Source: Callorhinus ursinus
Taxonomy: Eukaryota > Chordata > Mammalia > Carnivora > Otariidae
Direction: 5' to 3'
DNA: 64,000 nucleotides
Assembly: GCF_003265705.1 (NCBI RefSeq)
Contig: NW_020312785.1
Span: 132,616,968-132,680,967 of the forward strand
In this document: one piece after another, positions 35,644 to 47,379 of the stretch
Numbering within the stretch: the stretch's first letter is position 1
Layout: every line of letters starts with the position of its first letter
The notes under the pieces: model-generated
What the model was told of the DNA's origin: nothing
The model's database searches: none
The model's input: only the letters and a program-made list of their open reading frames with translations
Program-made: the position numbers and the translations under genes

Positions 35644-38600
35644 CTACAATATAAAGAGAAACACTTAAAAAAAAAAAAACCCTAATGTTGTCCCCAAATA
35701 ACCACCTCCCAGAAATCAAAAAGCCTCACATAGTGGGCTGTACTGGGAGCACTGGTCTGCTGGAGTGGAGGGATGGAGGTAGGAGATGAACTGGCCCATT
35801 TCAGCCCGACGCTTGGCTCATACGGAAAAAGTTTCTTCCCAAGCACTAAGTATTTAAACTATAAAAAAATCCACCTTTGCAAGTCCTAGAACTTGAAGAA
35901 CAGTGCCACTCTCCTTTGTCAATGTCAGGGAAGGAATGCTGACTGTGGTATTAGAAATCCCACTTGTAAATGGCCTTGTGGGGCCTTGCTGTTTAATGTT
36001 GTGAAAATTACATCCTCTTAGTTTTAGGTTTTTCTTATGTAAAAAAAAATAATAATAATGATAATAAAAGAGGGGGAGTAATAATACCTATTCCTCAGAG
36101 GATAAAAAAGTTGGATCAAATGAAAAGGAAGGTATATAAATGCAGATTATGAAAATTTCAAATCTCCACTCAAATGTTAAAAAAAATAGCTCCTCATTTT
36201 TCAGCCCTTAACATTGCCTTAAAAATTAACAAACCCTTCCGTGAAAATTCTAAAGCAAGATTAGCCAAGGGGGGGGGGGGAATGCAAAAATAAAAATAGC
36301 TGAGAATCCCAAACAAACGTGACGACTCGTCCTAGAATGTTCTCTGGGAAGTGTCTGGTTATGTATGTCCTGTTCAAAGATGACCATGCAAATACGAATA
36401 AAAGCTGCACTTACGAATCATAGTTGTCTCTGAAGCCTTTTGCAAAGGGGTTATGATCAATCTTTAGTTGAGTTATCTAGAGAGAGGGGAGAAAAACAGT
36501 CAGTCGTTGAGTGCTTTATCACACTGGACCTAGCTGTAGAGATTCTTGGGCCGTTTGGGACACTCACATCGGTGTTTTGGTAGGCAGTCACCGCAATGAA
36601 CTGCGTTTCCGAGAAGGTAAAGGTCTGAGTCTTTGAGGGCTCGTTCAGGTCCTCCACGCCATCCTCTGTCACCTCCACAATGTGCAGTCGGGGTTGGTAC
36701 TTGTGTAAAGACTGCAACACTATCATCTGGAAATGGTACAGAAAAAGAGCTGCCAAATCCATAAAGTCTCTTAGAGGTAAATCTTGACAAACTACATGTT
36801 TTGGAATGGGACTCCTGCTTGTCGCCCACTGACAGTTACCTTTTTCTATAGCCATTTTTAAGATCTTCTCATTGCTGCTTTTGCAACTTAAAACCTAGCT
36901 GGCTGGCTATGCGTGTTTGACAAACACTCTTTCCTCTTAGTTTACTAAGTCCCCCAAAGACTTTAGTATTTCTTCTCCTAGTAGTCAACTCACTGTTAAC
37001 TGAAGTCTAGTGAAAATGAGAGGTCAAACAGGTGACAACTGCAGATATTACAAATACAGCGAAGAGTATGGTAACTTGTTAGGAAAAGAGATCTATGGCC
37101 AGAAGCCACCCCCATCCTCTGTCACTCTACCTGGGTGTTGTTGTTATTTGCGCCTTTGTTATTGGTGAGTTTTAATTTCCCAAAGGAAATCTCCTGTCTC
37201 ATCCAGTGGGAACCAGTATTAGGAGACTCTGGGTGAACATACATTTTGTTGCCTAAGAGAAAATGAAACAAAACACAAAACCCAAGCAGATAGGGCTGAT
37301 TACACATGGACATAGGGGAGGGATGTCTGTTACATCTAGATTCAAGAGCTAGTCTTCAGGCACAAGTCTCCCCAGAGCTTGCTCTCCACCAGGACTCCAG
37401 TGACAGCCCTCCCAGGGCCCCTGTGCTTCCCGCCCTCCTTGAACAAGGCAATCATCTTAATGCTACCTCAAAATACATAAAAGGAGCTACCAGGAGATGT
37501 CTCTTGAAGGTCAATTTGGGGCCTCCTAAAGCTGGTAGGGCAGCATCTGATGGAAAGTGGTTGGGTTTTCATGGGGGGACTCAACCTTGGGGAAGGCTTT
37601 CTCAAGTGAAGGCTGGAGTGTCAGGAGCCCTTTCCACCCAGGAGAATTTAGTAGGAATTGGTGGGGGAGGGTGGGGAAGAGTAGGGTCACGGTTACAGTA
37701 CCAAAGTTTATATTCCTACGCAAGAAGTCTGACTTGGCAATTCTCTCCCTCTCTCCCCCATTCCAACAATCAACACCAAGAAACTCATCCTAACACCTCT
37801 AAGCCCCAGATGAGGGGCAAGTGCTCGATTTAAATGGGGGTTGTCGGAGTCAGGAGTTCATCACCCACCCCTCCCTGCCTGGGCCTCCTCTCTCCTCACC
37901 CTGCATGTTATTGTCCGCTTTGCCGCAGGTCACCCACTTGCCCCCCTGGAATCGCCAGTGGTTGGGGTCCGCCAGCACCACCTCTACAAACACGTTGTAG
38001 TGGGCCGTGGGATTGAGTCCGTTTATGTTGAAGCTCAAAAAAGGAAACATGCGCCTGAATGAGGGAACAGAAGCAGGACACGCGGTTTGAGTCCGGGTAC
38101 CTGAGAGCAGGCCCACACCAGACCAGGTTTGCCGGCCCCTGCAGTAGGTCAGAGTGGGACACTGAAAGGCCTACAGAAAGAACAGAATACTGGTCCACAA
38201 AGTGACCCCCCACTCTGCAAAATACTTGAGTTGTCAACTCTGGGAACATCTCTTTTCTGAAACAATTTGCCCAAAAGTAAGCATTTCCCCAATTGAGGTG
38301 CTACCGCACCCTCTCCCCACTCAAGTTCTTAATTTTTCTTCCAGGATGTGAAAAATCATTCGTTTTTCTACGTTTAAGTACCAGAGAACAACGTTCAATT
38401 GTTCGGGTTAAAAATTTTAAATGGTACTCGTCAGGCTCAAAGTTCCCCTTGAGCGCCCCTCTCCCAGCACCCACCCCTCACATTCCCCATTCGTACCCAC
38501 TGTTAGCAGTCGGATGGGTATCAGAACTTTCTCAGGTCCCGAACCTCACCAGGTCTGGCTCCAGGGCCTGCCGAACCAACTACCCGCACCCAACTAACCC

Positions 38601-39941
38601 TCCGATGCCCATCTCCCCGAGGCGCCCCGTGGGGACTCTGGCGCCTAAAACTGCGGGAGCTCATCTACTGCGCTCAGGAAGTCAACCTTTGTGCCTTTCC
38701 CAACCCGGGGCTCCTCGCGGGTATGCAGGGACCAGCTCTGTATGCCGAGCGGGCGGATCTAGTAAATCCAGCTTTGTGGACAAGCCCCAATTAACATTTC
38801 CGCCTCCTTCTGGCCAGTCCAGGTGAGGGTGACTGGGGGCGGGGGCGGGGGGCGAGAAACAGCTGTAACATTAGCACCGTGCACAAATCGGTACGCGGAC
38901 CGGGAGGGACACCGGACTGGAGATGCGCGCGGAAAAACACTCTCCAAACAAATCGCGGAGCGAATGGGCACAGCTCCCTCACGCCCGGCCTTCCCCAGGA
39001 CCACACAGTCACTCAATTGTCATTCACCTCGGGGCCCCTCCGCGCTGCTCTCACCTGCCCTGTTTCGTAATGATCATCTCGGTTTGGTGGCGGTGGAATT
39101 TGAGCCACAGAGGCCGGTTGCACAGGTAGACGTGGGCACGAAAGCCGGAACCAGGAACCCCCAACGCCCCCAGTCCTCCGCAGGACCCCGCAGCTGCCGC
39201 CCCAGGGTACGGCCCATAGAGCGGAGCCCCCTGGCTGTACTGATAGGCCCCCGGGCCGCCTGCCCCGCCGCCGCCGCCCGCGCCCGCTCCGCTACTCGCG
39301 CCGGCTCCCGGGCCAAACTGTGCCCTCCCAGGTGGGCACACAGCCGCGGGGAAGCCGCCGGGGGGCAGCATGGAGCCGTAGGGGTAGCGCGCCCCGTTGG
39401 GAGCAGGGTACACGGATCCGTGGGGCGCCCCTGCCGCCGCCTGGTAGGGGAAGAGCGAGCAGGGCGCGGCCAGCTCGGAGCCCTGAGGCCCGGGGGACTG
39501 GAGGTAGTAGCGCTCGGAGCTCAGGCTGTCCATGGAGTAGCGTGCGGTGGCGGCGGCGGCGGCCGCGGCGGCGGCCGCGGCGGCAGCAGCGGCTGAGGGC
39601 AGCTCCTCCTCCCCACAGGGGGAGCCCTTGCGGCCGTCCGGGGGCCCGGGCTTGGCCACTGCCACTGCGCTGGCGAAGGCGTCCCCGGCGTCGGCGTCAC
39701 TGAGCATGGCCGCGGGGGCCCCCGCGCTGGCGGCCGTGGGTTCCCCGCTCCCACTCTCGCACGAGAGGCTGCCAGGGAACTTCTTGGGCGCTTTGTCTAA
39801 GTCCAGCCTCTGAGGCGAAGGGGCCGCGCCAGGGAGGTGGCCTGCGCTCCCGCTGCCTCCGCCTCGCGCCCTCTCCAGCGGGTAGAAGTGCGCGCCGGGC
39901 AGGTTCACGGAGCTCACCAAGAGCTGCTCCCCTAACTGCAT
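34905..39941 (-). CDS. EOMES: EOMES (eomesodermin/TBR2) T-box transcription factor, six coding exons
   Basis: Join on the minus strand: 39941-39055, 38054-37900, 37252-37131, 36726-36568, 36476-36415, 35643-34905. The total is 2124 nt, 707 aa plus TAA. All introns are GT..AG and every codon split across a junction restores the expected residue. The protein begins [11 protein letters not shown], has a low-complexity Gly/Ala/Pro N-terminus with 15 alanines (residues 117-131), a T-box at about residues 270-461 ([13 protein letters not shown] to [10 protein letters not shown]), and the C-terminal region shared by the TBR1/EOMES/TBX21 subfamily, with a basic KRRR at 662-665 and end YYAFYTTP. From family knowledge it is a nuclear DNA-binding factor for T-box sites that acts in mesendoderm and trophoblast specification, cortical intermediate progenitors and CD8 T/NK cells. 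The ATG is the first in-frame one after an in-frame TAG at 40095-40097, with A at -3. The length is close to the human long form (705 aa, recalled). No disabling lesion is seen. Confidence 0.98.
35587..35643 (-). other. EOMES: Optional 57-nt segment of EOMES exon 6 (alternative 3' splice site)
   Basis: A second in-frame acceptor, CCTAG|ATCCCATCAG on the minus strand, would remove exactly 57 nt ([19 protein letters not shown], 19 aa) and keep the frame, since TC+A still gives Ser. This matches the known human long and short EOMES isoforms, which differ by 19 residues. Use in this species is inferred. Confidence 0.75.
36415..36476 (-). CDS. EOMES: EOMES exon 5
   Basis: 62 nt, C-terminal helix of the T-box: [20 protein letters not shown] plus two bases of a Ser codon. 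The acceptor is CTAG|ATAACT and the donor is GATTC|GTAAGT. Confidence 0.97.
36568..36726 (-). CDS. EOMES: EOMES exon 4
   Basis: 159 nt (53 codons), T-box: [19 protein letters not shown] to [11 protein letters not shown]. The acceptor is TTCCAG|ATGATA and the donor is GAT|GTGAGT. Phase 0 at both ends. The following intron is only 91 bp (36477-36567). Confidence 0.97.
37131..37252 (-). CDS. EOMES: EOMES exon 3
   Basis: 122 nt, T-box: [20 protein letters not shown], then [20 protein letters not shown]. The acceptor is CTCTTAG|GCAAC and the donor is CCCAG|GTAGAG. It ends in phase 0. Confidence 0.97.
37900..38054 (-). CDS. EOMES: EOMES exon 2
   Basis: 155 nt, T-box core: [15 protein letters not shown], then [18 protein letters not shown] and CGKADNNMQ. 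The acceptor is TTCAG|GCGCATG and the donor is CAGG|GTGAGG. The Arg codon is split 2+1 with exon 1 and the Gly codon 1+2 with exon 3. Confidence 0.97.
38836..38853 (+). other. G-quadruplex-prone run in EOMES intron 1
   Basis: Four G-runs (ggggg, ggggg, gggggg interrupted by c) on the plus strand, which is the transcription template for EOMES. Intron 1 is exactly 1000 bp (38055-39054). Confidence 0.45.
39055..39941 (-). CDS. EOMES: EOMES exon 1 coding part
   Basis: 887 nt, codons 1-295 plus two bases of codon 296. It encodes the disordered N-terminal transactivation region (alanine tract, Gly/Ala-rich stretches, [20 protein letters not shown]) and the first T-box strand ([23 protein letters not shown]). 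The donor is CAG|GTGAGA at 39054. Very GC- and CpG-rich. The opposite strand carries long spurious ORFs because of this composition. Confidence 0.97.
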
Positions 39942-40353
39942 GCTTTGCAAAGCGCAGACGGCAGCTGGCTGCTTCCTCTCCTTCCGCGGCCTTAATATAA
40001 AGGCAGGATGGGGGAGCCAGCGCCCTCTTCCGAGGGGAAGATAACCTCCCCTACCTCCGGTGCTGGGGCTACCCACCTGGCCGCACGAGGGCCGCTAAGG
40101 CGCGCACGGGCGCGCCCGGAACCCAGCGTCCTTTCCGCGAGGAAAGCTCACTGAGTTTGAAGGCAGGAGGTGGAAATTGACCGAAAAGCACTCTCCTTTT
40201 CCCTTCCCGTCCTTCTTGCCTCTCTGGACCCCCGTCCTCCTCCACACTCACACCCAGGAAGAAGAGGATTTAGATCTCTGTCCCCATCCACCCACCAGCG
40301 CTAGACTTTCTGCCCTTCTCGACCGCCCAAGTGTGGGTCAAGTTGACCACTTG
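39942..40353 (-). other. EOMES: EOMES 5' UTR (approximate, single block)
   Basis: The region between the predicted start site (about 30 bp below the TATA box) and the ATG. No in-frame ATG occurs after the TAG at 40095-40097. It contains one short upstream ORF at 40270-40287 (ATG GGG ACA GAG ATC TAA). The 5' limit is inferred from the TATA position, and no splice signal was required. Confidence 0.6.
40270..40287 (-). promoter_or_regulatory. Five-codon upstream ORF in the EOMES leader
   Basis: The only ATG (plus-strand cat at 40285-40287) between the inferred start site and the EOMES ATG. It is followed by four sense codons and TAA at 40270-40272. It could lower basal translation if transcription starts upstream of it. 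Confidence 0.4.
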
Positions 40354-40379
40354 GAAACTTGCAGGCTGTCATTGGCTGC

Positions 40380-40387
40380 TTTATATA
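40380..40387 (-). promoter_or_regulatory. EOMES: TATA box of EOMES promoter
   Basis: A perfect TATATAAA on the minus strand, about 440 bp upstream of the EOMES ATG and in the right orientation. It is unusual for a CpG-island gene to have so clean a TATA box. It implies a start site near 40350-40357. Confidence 0.7.
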
Positions 40388-40436
40388 TGTGCGGCCAGGG
40401 AGGGGCTTCGCGGCCCCACAGCCCGGGGACTCTCCT

Positions 40437-40441
40437 ATTGG
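40437..40441 (-). promoter_or_regulatory. EOMES: CCAAT box upstream of EOMES TATA box
   Basis: CCAAT on the minus strand about 50 bp upstream of the TATA box, roughly -80 from the inferred start site, where an NF-Y site usually lies. Another CCAAT lies at 40371-40375, between the TATA box and the start site. Confidence 0.5.
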
Positions 40442-40449
40442 CTGATGGA

Positions 40450-41230
40450 GGTGACACTAATTCAATTAGGCATTTACTAATTGGATCATGTCGACTGCGA
40501 CTTTCTTTTCCTTTAGTCTATTTTTTTTTTTTTTTGAGACTCTGTCCTACTGTGAGCATCAATTCTGGTGTCCGTATTTTGCTGGAGTTTAGGGGAACAG
40601 GGCTTGGGGTCTGCGTAGCGGGGTCCACTCCTGCCACAGAAGTCATCTCGGCACTCTGAGAGGAGGATGCGGGGGCGGGAGCGGGTTTTAGAGGCTGGCG
40701 CGAGAAAGGCTCTGCAAGCTGAAGGCTTGCAGAGAGGCACCGGTCCCTGAGGGTGGGGATCTGGGGAGAGTTGGAGAGAGGCCGAGGCGAGGTCTCTTTC
40801 CTCATCGGGGGCTGTAGCTTCAGGCACACTTTCCTCCGGATGGTGGAAGGCTTCCGGGCCTTGAGCCTACAGGAACCCCATTTTGTTCGGTCCTGCTCTT
40901 TTACTCCACTGGGAAGGGTTCGTGAAGAGGAAACCTTGCGCTCCGCGTTTGGGATTCCGGGGACAGCGAGAGCACATTGCCATCCTTGAGGACCGACTTC
41001 TGAGTCAGAAGCCCTGGCGGGGTGGGGTACTGGGGACACCCTCACCCTCATGCCAACACGCCTGCTTTCAGAAGGCAATCACTTTTACTCCCCACAATTG
41101 AAAATCCATCGCAGCTCAGTTTCCCTGAATCCCGGACTCCCTCCACCTCACACACCATCTTCAGTGGGGCCTGGCACCGAGAAACAAAGGTTCCCCAGCA
41201 GCAGTGCGGTTGAGATTCCCTGCGTCTCTC
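40450..41230. promoter_or_regulatory. EOMES upstream proximal region
   Basis: Non-repetitive, moderately CpG-rich, with a 15-T run at 40521-40535 and paired homeobox-like cores (aattcaattagg, ctaattgg) at 40457-40486. No gene seen. Confidence 0.4.
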
Positions 41231-41239
41231 CTCTGCGGC

Positions 41240-41480
41240 GCAACACAGAAGGTAGAATAATTAGTGAAATAATCAGTTTGATACTGAATTAAGCCCTTTT
41301 GCCCCAGCTGCCTGTTTCTCCCTTGCGTTTCCGCAGACAGTAGAGTCAAGAGTGGTGCCGTCTTATTTTATTGTTTTATTACCGAAAAGGGGGGAGGCAT
41401 GTTTCATTGCGGATAAGGAGAATCATGAATATTCGCTGTTAATAAGCAATTACAGACGCGGCTTGTAATCGCTCCGGGAG
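41240..41480. promoter_or_regulatory. Candidate conserved element about 1 kb upstream of EOMES
   Basis: Clustered AT-rich cores (gaataattagtg, ataatcagtttg, gcggataagg, tgaatattcg, ttaataagcaattac) in a CpG-containing background without repeats. Inference only. Confidence 0.35.
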
Positions 41481-42190
41481 CGCATTTTCCGGCTGAGATG
41501 TTGGGACTCTGCTTCCCCAACCGAACACGGTCACACGGGAAACTCTTTGCCCACAACAGATGAGGCGGCCGCAGGATTTTTTGAGCGTGCACACGCCAGT
41601 GCAGAATAGCTCGAAGCTTTCCAACCTAGGTTCAAACCACAGCCGCATAAACCAACACCGGCACGTCTGGGTTAGAGAGCAAGACGGTCCGTAATACACT
41701 CGGACGTTCCAGGAAATTCACCAGTTTTGGGGGTGGTGAAAACCGGGGGCGCGAGAGGGTTTTCAGGTTCAGGACACAGCCAGTGGGGAGGGGGCAAGTT
41801 AAGCGAGTGGGCCGGGTCGGTGGTCCCGCAGGTCCTGGGCCGAGCAGCCCGGGAACAGATCCCTGGAAAGGTGGCCCAGAGCGCACTCCGCCCAGCGCCC
41901 CTAGCATCTCGTCCTGCTAGTTGAGTTCGGGTTTGGCGTGGCTCTCTGCTCTGATCACCCCCACCGTCCACTCCCACCTCCCGGCTTTTGTTTTATTTTG
42001 ACCGAGGGAAGTCGTGAAGAATTGAATTTTTCAAGTACTTTGTGCGTTTGAAGACTTCATGATTTTCAAAGTGGAGATTCCGTGAGGGGGACGCGAAAAC
42101 AGGAAAGGAAGGGGCTGCGCGGTTTGGGCAGCTTGGCGACATAGCTCGGGTTTGGGGAACCTGGTTACGCCTCGCGGGCTCCCCCACGTT
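41420..42190. promoter_or_regulatory. CpG-rich upstream patch
   Basis: Repeated CG-containing stretches such as 'ctccgggagcgcattttccg'. Less dense than the exon 1 island. Confidence 0.5.
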
Positions 42191-45100
42191 AGGCTTGACC
42201 TGAGCTGCAGGACGTTTGAGGGAAAAGTAGGGGTGAGATGGAATCTCACGTTATTTGGAGATAGGGTGGCTGGGGGTAGATAGCAGTTTTGCGCTTTATC
42301 ACAGAGCGAAAGCGGGCCTCTGTGTCCCTTCAAATTGCTTTCGAGGCGGCCAGGGAAGCGCTGCGCGTGGCAAAGTGCCATAGCAGGCAACAGGCATCGT
42401 TCCGACCCACTCTGGCGCAAATAACGCGGGCCAGCTGTCCCCCGCGCCACATCAGAAAGGGTTGATTTTATTCCAGCCCCAGAGCAAGGTCTTGAAAGCG
42501 CGTGGGTTCATTCTGGGTGCTACCTAATTATTAAATATATACACGGGATGCGTGATCAAGATTAGTGTTGACTCTTGGGACAGGAAATTGCAGTTTACAT
42601 CTCCCCACCTCCCCAGTATATCTATTATTTTACCCAAACTTTAACACATTTTACAGATGGGGAAATAAAGAGGAATTCAAAGAGAATCAAAATTCGGGCT
42701 AGCACAAAACTGCCCTGAGACCTGGCATTTTGGGAACATGGAAAACATATACATGATTTATATTACATTTATAAGTTACAAGGTCTTTTTTAACATAATG
42801 AAAACTATTGTTTCAACTAAAGATGATTTTTTCCTGACAACATAGAGATAAAGAAATCTCATTGAATGGTTTTCCTGTATTGATTGACTAATTGCATTAT
42901 TATTATTATTATTATTATTACACATGGAATATACTAGTCTAAATGCCTGGAGAGTTATAGATGAGCAAATCTGTGATTTCCTACTTGGAATGGATTTTCT
43001 TTTGCTGGCTCCATTTTACTTACAGTCAGGGAAAGAGACATAAAAAATATTTTCATGTATCCCAGCCAAACTTTAAAATCCAAGCACTCTTTTCCAGAAA
43101 TAGGAACAGGAAAGAAAGCTAAAGCACGGCTTCAGTGAACATGTCAGGCAGCACCCTCCTTAGACTGGGTGGGCAAATAACAGCGCCTTCCAGCCTGTTT
43201 GCTGTTTGATTTCAATTACACCCCAAGCTTCATGAAATCCAAATGAGACATTTATTGAAAGGTGCCTGGTTTTATGTGGCTCAACTGACAGTGTATTGGA
43301 ATACATTGAACAAAAACATCAACACTGGGGAGGAAACGTGGAGACCCCTTGGAACCCCAGACCCAAATGCCGGCTGGATTAACTCAAATCTTGCACCTTT
43401 CAGCCTGAGTTGGGGCAAGCAGGACCCTTTAAAGGCTACAAGGAAGCCAAGGCCAAGCCTGTGTGTGAGCCTATGGAAGATCTTATGCTCTACTGGTTCA
43501 AGCAATCATATCAGCTTCATGCCACCATCTCATCCTGAGAACACAAAGTTATTGCCAACCTGGCCAGGTGACCTCTTTACCCATTTCTCCCCCCTTAAAG
43601 GTGACCACTATCAGTGCATTCATCTTTTAAAAGCCACACTGAGAAACATTTTGCTATAACAAGACTATTACACATCAAATACATATACATATATATGAAT
43701 AAGTTACAAGGGTGAGTTATAGATGAGTGCAATGATCTATGGTTTTCCTCCTGCCCTGCTCCCCTCTACATACAACCAAGGGGGCCCATATAAATGTCCC
43801 AATAAAGTCTATTATTTTCACCCCCACTAAAAATGTGTTATCAAAACACCGTCCGTGTTATTCAAACACTTTGTAAATTCTGAGCAGACTTGCTGCCGGT
43901 TCTCCTTTTAACCCTAGGAAAACATTCCAACATTACCCGGTCACCAGCGCTTCGCCTGGACTCTGGGAAAACGTCAATGGGTGTTTTGTGGTGAGTTGGT
44001 CCTTTTACTATTTATCTATGGCCTTTTCTTTGTTGATGTTACATTTTATTTCACCATCTCAGGTTAACTCTTTGGCCCTTTGTTCTCTGCTGGCCAGATC
44101 TGCCACCTCCACTGTGCTTTCCAAAGGGGGAGGGAGCTTTCATCACCGTAAGGTTGTTCATGTTTCACTTTTTTTTTTCTTTTAAAGAAAATGTCCTGTA
44201 AGATAAAACATTTTGAAAAGGACAAGTAGTTTTGATTCTGCTGACAACAACAAGATACACCCACCAACACAGTTTCACTTTTATAAGAATTTATATTTCA
44301 CCATGACGCTGGAATAGAATGATCACTGCTTTAAAAAAAAAAAAAATCACCAGGTCCACAAATGCATGAGGCAAAGGGTTACATTAAACTCATGGTATTT
44401 TTTTCAAACAAACATGGCAAATTTAAACTATTTCTTAGCTATCCATCTGTGTATTTAGATTGCTAAGTGCAATTGTAACTTACTGTTAAAATATGAAGAG
44501 ATGGGGGAATCCTGGAATGAAAGTTAAGAAACATACTCAAAGTTGTTTATTACAAAAAAGAACTGATCTTTTCTTAAACATTGAATCAAGAATCTTTTTT
44601 TATGAAGTATTTTTTAAACAGCAAATGAATTCCTGGATTTCAGTGCTGCTCTATCATTATTATATTCACATTTATGGAAGTACACAGATTCGCATAAATA
44701 CAAGAAAGCCATGTGGGGCAAAGTAAATAAAGTAAAAAACCCTCAGAAATAAATTATGGGACTGTTTGGTAATTATTGCTCCATTAGAATATGAAAGAGT
44801 TATACAGGGTTTCACCTGTCTTGCTTACTTTTGCACCTTAAAAGTCCTGACACTTAGTAGGGGCTCATCTGTTGACTGAAAGAAAAGGGTTACTAAATCT
44901 GTAAACTAGAACAGATAAAATAGCCCAAGGACAGCGTCAGGTCTCAGGATTTATAACCATGAAGACAAAAGTGAATGCTATTTTCCCTATCTTATAAGAG
45001 AAAAAGATAACACAGATCTTCCTAAATTAATGGACCTGGCATTTTCATCTTTTTAAGACTTTTTAGGATTTTAAAAATCTTTTCTAGACCTTTCCCAACC

Positions 45101-45589
45101 CGAAGTTGTTACGTGATTGCATGGCTTTTCCTGTGTATTTCAATGTTGACACTCTTCCACAGGAAAATAGAAAAGTTAGTGCTGTAATTGCAGTACAGCT
45201 GTTAATGGGAACAACCAACATGTAGCCAAGGAGAAATATCCTCCTGACCATAAGTCACTTGCATATCACTAAGAGAGTCGGCAGAGCCTATGGCAATGAG
45301 TGTTTCAACAGAAGCCACCTCTGTGGTACAGGTGCAGCAGGATGTCTACACAACAGGTGGGCAGAATCCAATCCTGTTGACCAAAGCTTCAAAATGACAG
45401 GGCAGCTGGAATCTCCCATTCAGGCCCCCTGCGAGAAACGGGGAGAGGGGAAATCTTGGTTGAGAAGTTACTCAGCAGAAAGCATTAAGCCCATAAGAAC
45501 CAAGGAAGAGAGGGGGAGGGAGAGGGAGGAAAGAAGGGCACCAAAGAGATCATTCCATAAACTAAGAGAAAAGCAGAACGTTGTAGGCA
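42191..45589. other. Repeat-poor upstream DNA, no gene seen
   Basis: Contains an (ATT)n run at 42896-42920 and no SINE or L1. ORFs are short and lack motifs. Confidence 0.5.
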
Positions 45590-45745
45590 GAATTGTATGT
45601 ATTTGTGGCTTTCTACCTTTTACTACCTTTGTGAGTCTGGGCAAACTCCTTAACCCTTCTGTCCCCCAGTTCCCACTTGTAATAATAGCATACAGAATGT
45701 AAAGCAATTAGAACAGCATCCGGCACATAGGAAGGTCTAAACTCT
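45590..45745 (+). repeat. MIR-like fragment
   Basis: 'gtgagtctgggcaaactcct' and 'cagcatccggcacataggaa' match the MIR 3' half. Confidence 0.6.
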
Positions 45746-46734
45746 TTCCTATTACTCCCCATCACACCTATATTGAGCTCGTTTTTCGCCCTCTTCTTAG
45801 TAGATACTGGGGCGAAACGAGGATGCATCCGGGTCTGCTGGGGGGAGGCCAGGAACCAATAAGTCAAAAGCAACGTGAACTAGAAGTAGGAGGCAGGACT
45901 GAGTCAGTTAGAACCCGAGAGGAGAGTCCCCAGTTGTTCCTACAGCTTCTTTCAGTTTCTCCAGAACCTTGCGGGATGGAGGGGGTGGGGTGGGGGGGGG
46001 AAGGGTGGAATCCAGCGCCCTCCCCTAGAGCGAGGCTGGAAAGGTGCACTTCAAAGGGAGGCGGCTGGGGCGCCCAAGCCCGGGTGCGCCTTCCGCCCCC
46101 TCCAGGCCCGCATTAGCATTCTGTTTTTCCCAGGCCTCCTTGCCCTCCCGCCTCCCGCCGGGATTTTGCCTTTCTGGCCGATTATTTGTCAAAGAAAAAA
46201 AAAAAATAGGGTATTTAGCTCAGGTTTTGTTCTCCACCTACTTGGTTAAACGCCCGACCACGAAGGAGTTGAGTGAATGGTCGGATGCCTCCCGCAGGGC
46301 TCTCGCTCCTGGAGAATACACCCTGAACTGGGGGTCCCCAAAAGGACACCATCTGGACCCGCTCGCTGGGGGGCCCTGGGGGCCTCAGTGGCGGCATCTG
46401 CAAATTGAGAGGACAAGAGCAAAGCAAGAGCAACCGTAGGGAGCTGCTATTGAGGAGGCCCCCAAGTCCTGGTCAGCCGTTACCGCTTAACCACTGCGCA
46501 GGGTCCAGGAAGGTCCGTGGAACCCCCTCCTCCCAAAGATTACAAGGGGTCCGCGAGGAAGGGAGTTTCTGGGAGGAGCAAAGAGCAGCTGACATTATTT
46601 CTTCATCCGTTTGAGGCTCACTTTTCTAGAATAGAGTTGCTCCTCCGATCACACAGCCAAGGGAGGAAAATAATAAAAGTAGCATAGGACAGACTCTCGG
46701 CTTTATCTGTACGATTTTTTTTCAAAACCGGCAC

Positions 46735-46860
46735 CTTACAATGTATTTAAGAACCCATTTTACGGAAGGGTAAAGCGGTATTTGGCGAAATGAAGGCCCT
46801 TGTCCACAGGCACACAGCTAAAAATGGTAGCCTGGGAGTTTGAATCCTGGCAATCTGAGC
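46735..46860 (+). repeat. MIR-like fragment
   Basis: 'cccattttacggaagggtaa' and 'ccacaggcacacagctaaaa' match the MIR core. Confidence 0.6.
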
Positions 46861-47174
46861 TGCGGGGCTCCCAGGGGAGGGGTTAAGGACGTGTGAATGG
46901 GGCGGGGTGTGGGGCGTTGTTTTCTCTGAGTGGTAGGGCTTCCAGGTAAGTGTTGGAATGGGGATCCTGTGTGGCTTCGAAGGAAGCGAGTGGACAGCGC
47001 TCGGTGCGCATCTGCAGCCCCGGGACCTTTAAAATGAGTCTCTTTCATGCAAGCTGGGCCCCGTAACTCCACCCTATATCCCAATCCTGGGTTCTGGCTG
47101 GTCCTTCTTGCTTGGGATAACCACAGCAGGGGTGGACCTCTCTCTACAAGCTTGGCCTGGGCCAAGGTCTTGGC

Positions 47175-47300
47175 GTACAATATTCCACTTAAACCCTCGT
47201 TACCACCTCACTGAGGTAGGCACTTTTCCCCATTTTACAAATAGGAAAACCGAGTCTGAGAGAGGTCAAGTAAACTTCCCTGAGGGCATACCATTTGTGA
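47175..47300 (+). repeat. MIR-like fragment
   Basis: 'ccccattttacaaataggaa' and 'gagagaggtcaagtaaactt' match the MIR core. Confidence 0.65.
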
Positions 47301-47379
47301 GCAGCCGCTCCAGCGGACCTGGAAGCTGGGAAGGCGGTGCTCTTTCCCGGGAACGCTGAAACCTTTACTAGAAAACCGG

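Larger units (their letters stand above)
38600..40150. promoter_or_regulatory. CpG island over EOMES promoter-proximal region, exon 1 and early intron 1
   Basis: Dense CG dinucleotides with long GC-rich runs, covering the 5' UTR, all of exon 1 and part of intron 1. Limits were judged by eye. Such islands over T-box genes are typical Polycomb/bivalent targets (family knowledge). Confidence 0.8.

Noticed and set aside
39547..39813. Plus-strand ORF starting with polyalanine
   Set aside because: Shadow of the GCC repeat that encodes the EOMES alanine tract on the minus strand.
39942..40076. N-terminal extension of EOMES by 45 codons
   Set aside because: The frame is open back to TAG 40095-40097 but contains no ATG (the upstream start would be GTG). 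The known protein starts MQLGEQ.
45259..45702. ORF of 147 codons
   Set aside because: Overlaps a MIR fragment at its end and shows no motif; the purine-rich middle explains the length.
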